Shown in pieces: positions 6,924 to 8,779 of a stretch of 8,779 bases of DNA. The notes under the pieces were generated by a model. It was not told the origin of the DNA, did not search any database, and saw only the letters and a program-made list of their open reading frames with translations. The DNA is from Mailhella sp. (GTDB lineage: Bacteria > Desulfobacterota > Desulfovibrionia > Desulfovibrionales > Desulfovibrionaceae): assembly GCA_017411945.1 (NCBI GenBank), contig JAFQPD010000110.1, positions 1 to 8,779 on the forward strand, written 5' to 3'. The position numbers were made by a program, and so were the translations under genes. Within the stretch, counting starts at the first letter, position 1; each line of letters opens with the position of its first letter.

Positions 6924-6965
6924 GGGCTTTTCCTGCTGCGCTTCCGGTTTTTAAACGCAAAATGT

Positions 6966-6988
6966 GGGCGCTGCGTAACGCCGCGCCC
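6966..6988 (-). promoter_or_regulatory. Hairpin in the rpmH-rnpA gap, possible attenuator
   Basis: GGGCGC at 6966-6971 pairs with GCGCCC at 6983-6988. GCG (6973-6975) pairs with CGC (6979-6981) around a 3-base loop, leaving one mismatch. On the - strand it is followed by ACATTTTGCGTTT, a T-rich but broken tract. It may partly stop or stabilise the transcript so that rpmH outnumbers rnpA. The effect is inferred. A second small hairpin (7043-7058) overlaps the rpmH stop codon. Confidence 0.5.
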
Positions 6989-7050
6989 TAAACATTTGCA
7001 TTGTCTGACCAAATCCCCGCAGGCGGAGACTTGGGAAGCGCACCGCCTGA

Positions 7051-7185
7051 TTAGGCGGACAGGGTCTTGCGGCCCTTGGCGCGACGGCGGCTGATGACGG
7101 CGCGGCCGTTGGGGGTAGCCATGCGGGCACGGAAGCCGTGGGTGCGCTTTCTGCTGATCTTGCTGGGCTGGTAAGTTCTCTTCAT
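7051..7185 (-). CDS. rpmH: 50S ribosomal protein L34
   Basis: A 44-residue, very basic ribosomal protein of the large subunit. The sequence begins MKRTYQPSKISRKRTHGF and contains ARMATPNGRAVISRRRAKGR, matching bL34 along its entire length. AAGGAG at 7196-7201 lies ten bases before the ATG. It is the first gene of the operon, directly behind the promoter at 7221-7249, in the usual rpmH-rnpA order. Confidence 0.98.
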   Translation of the reverse strand: MKRTYQPSKISRKRTHGFRARMATPNGRAVISRRRAKGRKTLSA

Positions 7186-7220
7186 GACACGAGGTCTCCT
7201 TACTGAAATTGGAACAAGTT

Positions 7221-7249
7221 GGTATAGCCTGCCTTGGGCTCTTAGTCAA
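7221..7249 (-). promoter_or_regulatory. Sigma70-type promoter of the rpmH-rnpA-yidD-yidC-jag-psd-pssA operon
   Basis: On the - strand, TTGACT (7244-7249) and TATACC (7221-7226) are separated by exactly 17 bases. The predicted start of transcription, about seven bases further on, would give a leader of roughly 25-30 bases before rpmH, carrying its ribosome binding site. No other equally good promoter was seen in the operon. Confidence 0.8.
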
Positions 7250-7274
7250 GCTTAAGCAGGCTTCTTCTGCACGG

Positions 7275-7314
7275 AGGCGCAGCAGTATTATTTCGCTGGC
7301 GCGCCTTTCTTTTT
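7275..7314 (+). terminator. Terminator-like hairpin upstream of pdxK
   Basis: AGGCGC (7275-7280) pairs with GCGCCT (7301-7306). AGC/GCT (7281-7283 and 7295-7297) extends the stem across a 3-base bulge, and a T-rich tail TTTCTTTTTA follows on the + strand. No + strand gene precedes it. It could be a leader attenuator of pdxK or the end of an RNA antisense to the rpmH leader. The rest of the gap up to 7440 shows an A-rich stretch (about 7340-7365) and no convincing + strand promoter. Confidence 0.5.
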
Positions 7315-7440
7315 ATGCCAGCCGGGCGTTCTCGGCAAGGAAAATTAAGGGGAAAGAAATTTTAAAGTTCGTTTTCGGCGGGTGACAGCCGGAACGTTTG
7401 CGCATAGAGTGGGAATATCAATCCACGCCGCATGAGCGGC

Positions 7441-7447
7441 AAAGGAG
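7441..7447 (+). promoter_or_regulatory. Ribosome binding site that fixes the pdxK start
   Basis: AAAGGAG lies five bases before the ATG at 7453. The in-frame ATG at 7432 lacks such a site and would put this sequence inside the gene, so 7453 is preferred. Confidence 0.8.
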
Positions 7448-7452
7448 CAGCC

Positions 7453-8322
7453 ATGAAGGACGTGCCCATTCTGCGCGTTGCGGCCATCCATGATCTTTCC
7501 GGCTTCGGAAGAGCTTCGCTCACCGTAGCCATACCCATACTTGCCACCATGGGCATACAGGTGTGCCCGCTCCCCACGGCTGTGCTTTCCTCGCAGACCG
7601 GCGGCGGCATGACCGGTTTCACCTTCCTCGACCTCACCGATCAGATGGGGCCCATGATGGATCACTGGGCTTCGCTGGGGCTGAAGTTCGATGCCGTTTA
7701 TTCCGGCTTCCTCGGCAGCCCGGACCAGTCGGAGCTTGCCAGCAGGTGCATCCGCGAGTTCCGCGCTCCGGGTGGCATCGCCGTGGTCGATCCTGTCCTC
7801 GGCGACAACGGCCAGCTCGACCCTACGCAGACGCCTGAAATGGTGGAAGCCATGCGCCGCCTCGTGCGCGAGGCCGACATCATCACGCCCAACTTCACCG
7901 AGGCGTCCTTCCTGCTGGACCAGCCGTACCGGCCCGATATCAGCGAAGAGGGCTTGAAGGATATCCTGCGCGAGCTTGCCTCCATGGGGCCTTCTGCCGT
8001 GGTCATCACGAGCGCACCTTCCGAGACTCCGGGAAGCCTCGCGACTGTGGCCTATGACGGCCGCCGCTTCTGGAAGGTGGAAGTGCCTCACATGAACGCC
8101 TTCTATCCCGGCACGGGCGACGCCTTCGCCAGCGTGCTCACGGGCAGTCTGCTCCTTGGCGACAGCCTGCCCGTGGCAGTCGACCGCGCCGTGCAGTTCG
8201 TGGTGCTCGGCATGCGCGTCACCTACGGCTACGATATACCTCACCGCGACGGCGTGCTCCTCGAACGCGCCCTGCCCGCCTTAAGATTGCCTTTTATGGG
8301 TGGAAGCTATACGGAGTTTTAA
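7453..8322 (+). CDS. pdxK: Pyridoxal/pyridoxamine kinase (PdxK/PdxY family)
   Basis: Phosphorylates vitamin B6 vitamers with ATP in the salvage route to pyridoxal 5'-phosphate; expected in the cytoplasm. The 289-residue protein is a ribokinase-fold B6 kinase. The N-terminal AAIHDLSGFGRASLT (10-24) begins the substrate site, followed by a segment near LPTAVLSSQTGG typical of the pyridoxamine kinase subgroup. The anion-hole/catalytic motif GTGD is at 220-223, with D223 as the likely base. Other family marks are VVDPVLGDNG (about 112-121) and ITPNFTEASFL (about 143-153). The length is normal for the family. It stands alone, divergent from rpmH and convergent with hppA. Vitamer preference cannot be told from sequence, so the symbol could equally be pdxY. 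PLP supply has no visible link to the neighbouring genes. Confidence 0.9.
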   Translation: MKDVPILRVAAIHDLSGFGRASLTVAIPILATMGIQVCPLPTAVLSSQTGGGMTGFTFLDLTDQMGPMMDHWASLGLKFDAVYSGFLGSPDQSELASRCIREFRAPGGIAVVDPVLGDNGQLDPTQTPEMVEAMRRLVREADIITPNFTEASFLLDQPYRPDISEEGLKDILRELASMGPSAVVITSAPSETPGSLATVAYDGRRFWKVEVPHMNAFYPGTGDAFASVLTGSLLLGDSLPVAVDRAVQFVVLGMRVTYGYDIPHRDGVLLERALPALRLPFMGGSYTEF

Positions 8323-8340
8323 GTCCTTGACCCCGCCGGA

Positions 8341-8555
8341 GGCGCCGCCGCAAAGCGGCGGTTTGAGCGCCGACCCCACGCCGACTGGAAGTCGGCATCT
8401 GTGGTGGGCGAGGCGCGGTCTGAATGTCACAGCGGAGCGCCGCTGAGAGAGCCGCAGGCTCACGAAGCGCGTTCCGGTCAGGTCTACGCCCGAAGGATTC
8501 TTTGGCTGACTGGATAGTCAGCCTGCCTTTAAGCGGATTTTCGGTTAGAAAATCC
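8341..8555. repeat. Intergenic cluster of six perfect short inverted repeats
   Basis: The non-coding stretch between pdxK and hppA holds six perfect hairpins in about 215 bases. Stem pairs are 8345-8351/8355-8361 (7 bp), 8380-8386/8390-8396 (7 bp), 8430-8435/8440-8445 (6 bp), 8449-8453/8457-8461 (5 bp), 8504-8511/8516-8523 (8 bp) and 8535-8542/8548-8555 (8 bp), with loops of 3-5 bases. Two of them share the core GACT-GGA-AGTC. The first hairpin has only a TTT tail and may double as a weak pdxK terminator. The cluster could be a REP/BIME-like element or a structured RNA; no known RNA family is recognised. Short frames here look like chance. Confidence 0.55.
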
Positions 8556-8573
8556 AAGATAGATAGAACAAAT

Positions 8574-8610
8574 TAAAAAGGAAAAGGCCGCGGAAAATTC
8601 CACGGCCTTT
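8574..8610 (-). terminator. Rho-independent terminator of hppA
   Basis: Bases 8583-8593 pair with 8600-8610 around a 6-base loop. All 11 pairs form on the - strand, one as a G-U wobble that is an A-C mismatch on the + strand. The - strand tail is T-rich (TTTTCCTTTTTAATTTG). It begins about 55 bases past the hppA stop. Confidence 0.85.
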
Positions 8611-8665
8611 CTTCATACTGACGGACTGGCGGAAGCCGGAGCTCCCGCCGCCGAAAGCTTACATC

Positions 8666-8779
8666 TTAGGCGAGGGCCTGCAGGAGCAGGAGAGCCACGA
8701 TGTTGATGATCTTGATCATGGGGTTGACGGCAGGGCCGGCGGTGTCCTTGTAGGGGTCGCCGACGGTGTCGCCGGTAAC
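8666..8779 (-). CDS. hppA: Membrane-bound ion-translocating pyrophosphatase (partial, C-terminal 37 residues)
   Basis: The visible C-terminus contains GDTVGDPYKDTAGPAVNP (about fragment residues 3-20), followed by a hydrophobic helix MIKIINIVALLLLQ before TAA at 8666-8668. The conserved GDTVGDPxKDTAGPA segment is diagnostic of H+ or Na+ pumping pyrophosphatases, where its charged residues take part in pyrophosphate binding and hydrolysis near the last membrane helix. The enzyme couples pyrophosphate hydrolysis to ion export across the cytoplasmic membrane. The gene continues beyond the right edge; H+ versus Na+ specificity and the K+-dependence residue cannot be read from this piece. Confidence 0.93.
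   Translation of the reverse strand, partial: VTGDTVGDPYKDTAGPAVNPMIKIINIVALLLLQALA

Noticed and set aside
7186..7452. Possible replication origin beside rpmH
   Set aside because: rpmH often neighbours dnaA/oriC, but no dnaA gene, no TTATCCACA-like boxes and no AT-rich unwinding region with repeats were seen here.
7345..8244. 299-codon open frame on the - strand, opposite pdxK
   Set aside because: No family resemblance and biased composition; pdxK on the + strand has the complete kinase motif set and a ribosome binding site.
8341..8555. CRISPR array or tRNA in the hairpin-rich gap
   Set aside because: There is no evenly spaced identical repeat and no tRNA T-loop (GGTTCGANNCC-like) or acceptor-stem arrangement; the stems differ in sequence and spacing.
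8281..8557. Two short - strand frames (60 and 87 codons) in the pdxK-hppA gap
   Set aside because: They run through the hairpin cluster and into the end of pdxK, have no ribosome binding site, and are Arg/Pro-rich in the way chance frames in GC-rich DNA are.

Overview
This GC-rich window is bacterial and almost fully coding. Its proteins look most like those of host-associated sulfate- or sulfite-reducing bacteria of the Desulfovibrionaceae type (Desulfovibrio/Bilophila/Mailhella-like). That placement is inferred from protein character, the microcompartment genes and the ion-pumping pyrophosphatase; no rRNA or other phylogenetic marker is present.

Left part (1-1956, + strand): the last four genes of a bacterial microcompartment (BMC) operon in the order pduS-pduT-pduU-pduV, the same order as in the Salmonella propanediol-utilisation operon. 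PduS (C-terminal part only) is a flavin/Fe-S electron carrier. PduT is a tandem-BMC shell protein with the Cys that holds a 4Fe-4S cluster at the trimer pore. PduU is a permuted BMC shell protein, and PduV is a small EutP/PduV-family GTPase-like protein. A long, wobble-containing hairpin separates pduT from pduU, and a rho-independent terminator closes the operon. The signature enzyme that would tell the substrate of the compartment lies upstream, outside the window.

Middle part (1992-7249, - strand): a seven-gene run rpmH-rnpA-yidD-yidC-jag-psd-pssA, driven by a well-formed sigma70-type promoter and ended by a hairpin shared with the convergent pdu operon. It begins with the classic ribosomal protein L34 / RNase P protein / membrane insertase block. 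It then continues into the two enzymes that make phosphatidylserine and phosphatidylethanolamine, where many bacteria have mnmE (trmE). The genes are tightly packed (4-nt and 8-nt overlaps, 12-nt gaps), so translation, tRNA processing, membrane-protein insertion and phospholipid supply are probably co-transcribed. No dnaA gene or DnaA-box cluster is seen beside rpmH.

Right part (7250-8779): a divergent pyridoxal/pyridoxamine kinase gene (+), then about 240 non-coding bases holding six perfect short hairpins, two of which share a core with a compensatory base-pair change. Last is the C-terminal end of a membrane H+/Na+-translocating pyrophosphatase gene (hppA, - strand) with its own terminator.

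No tRNA, rRNA, CRISPR array, insertion sequence or phage gene was seen. The points most worth a second look are the hairpin cluster at 8341-8555, the intra-operon hairpin at 1035-1070, the degenerate G3 motif of PduV, and the terminator-like element at 7275-7314 that no visible gene explains.
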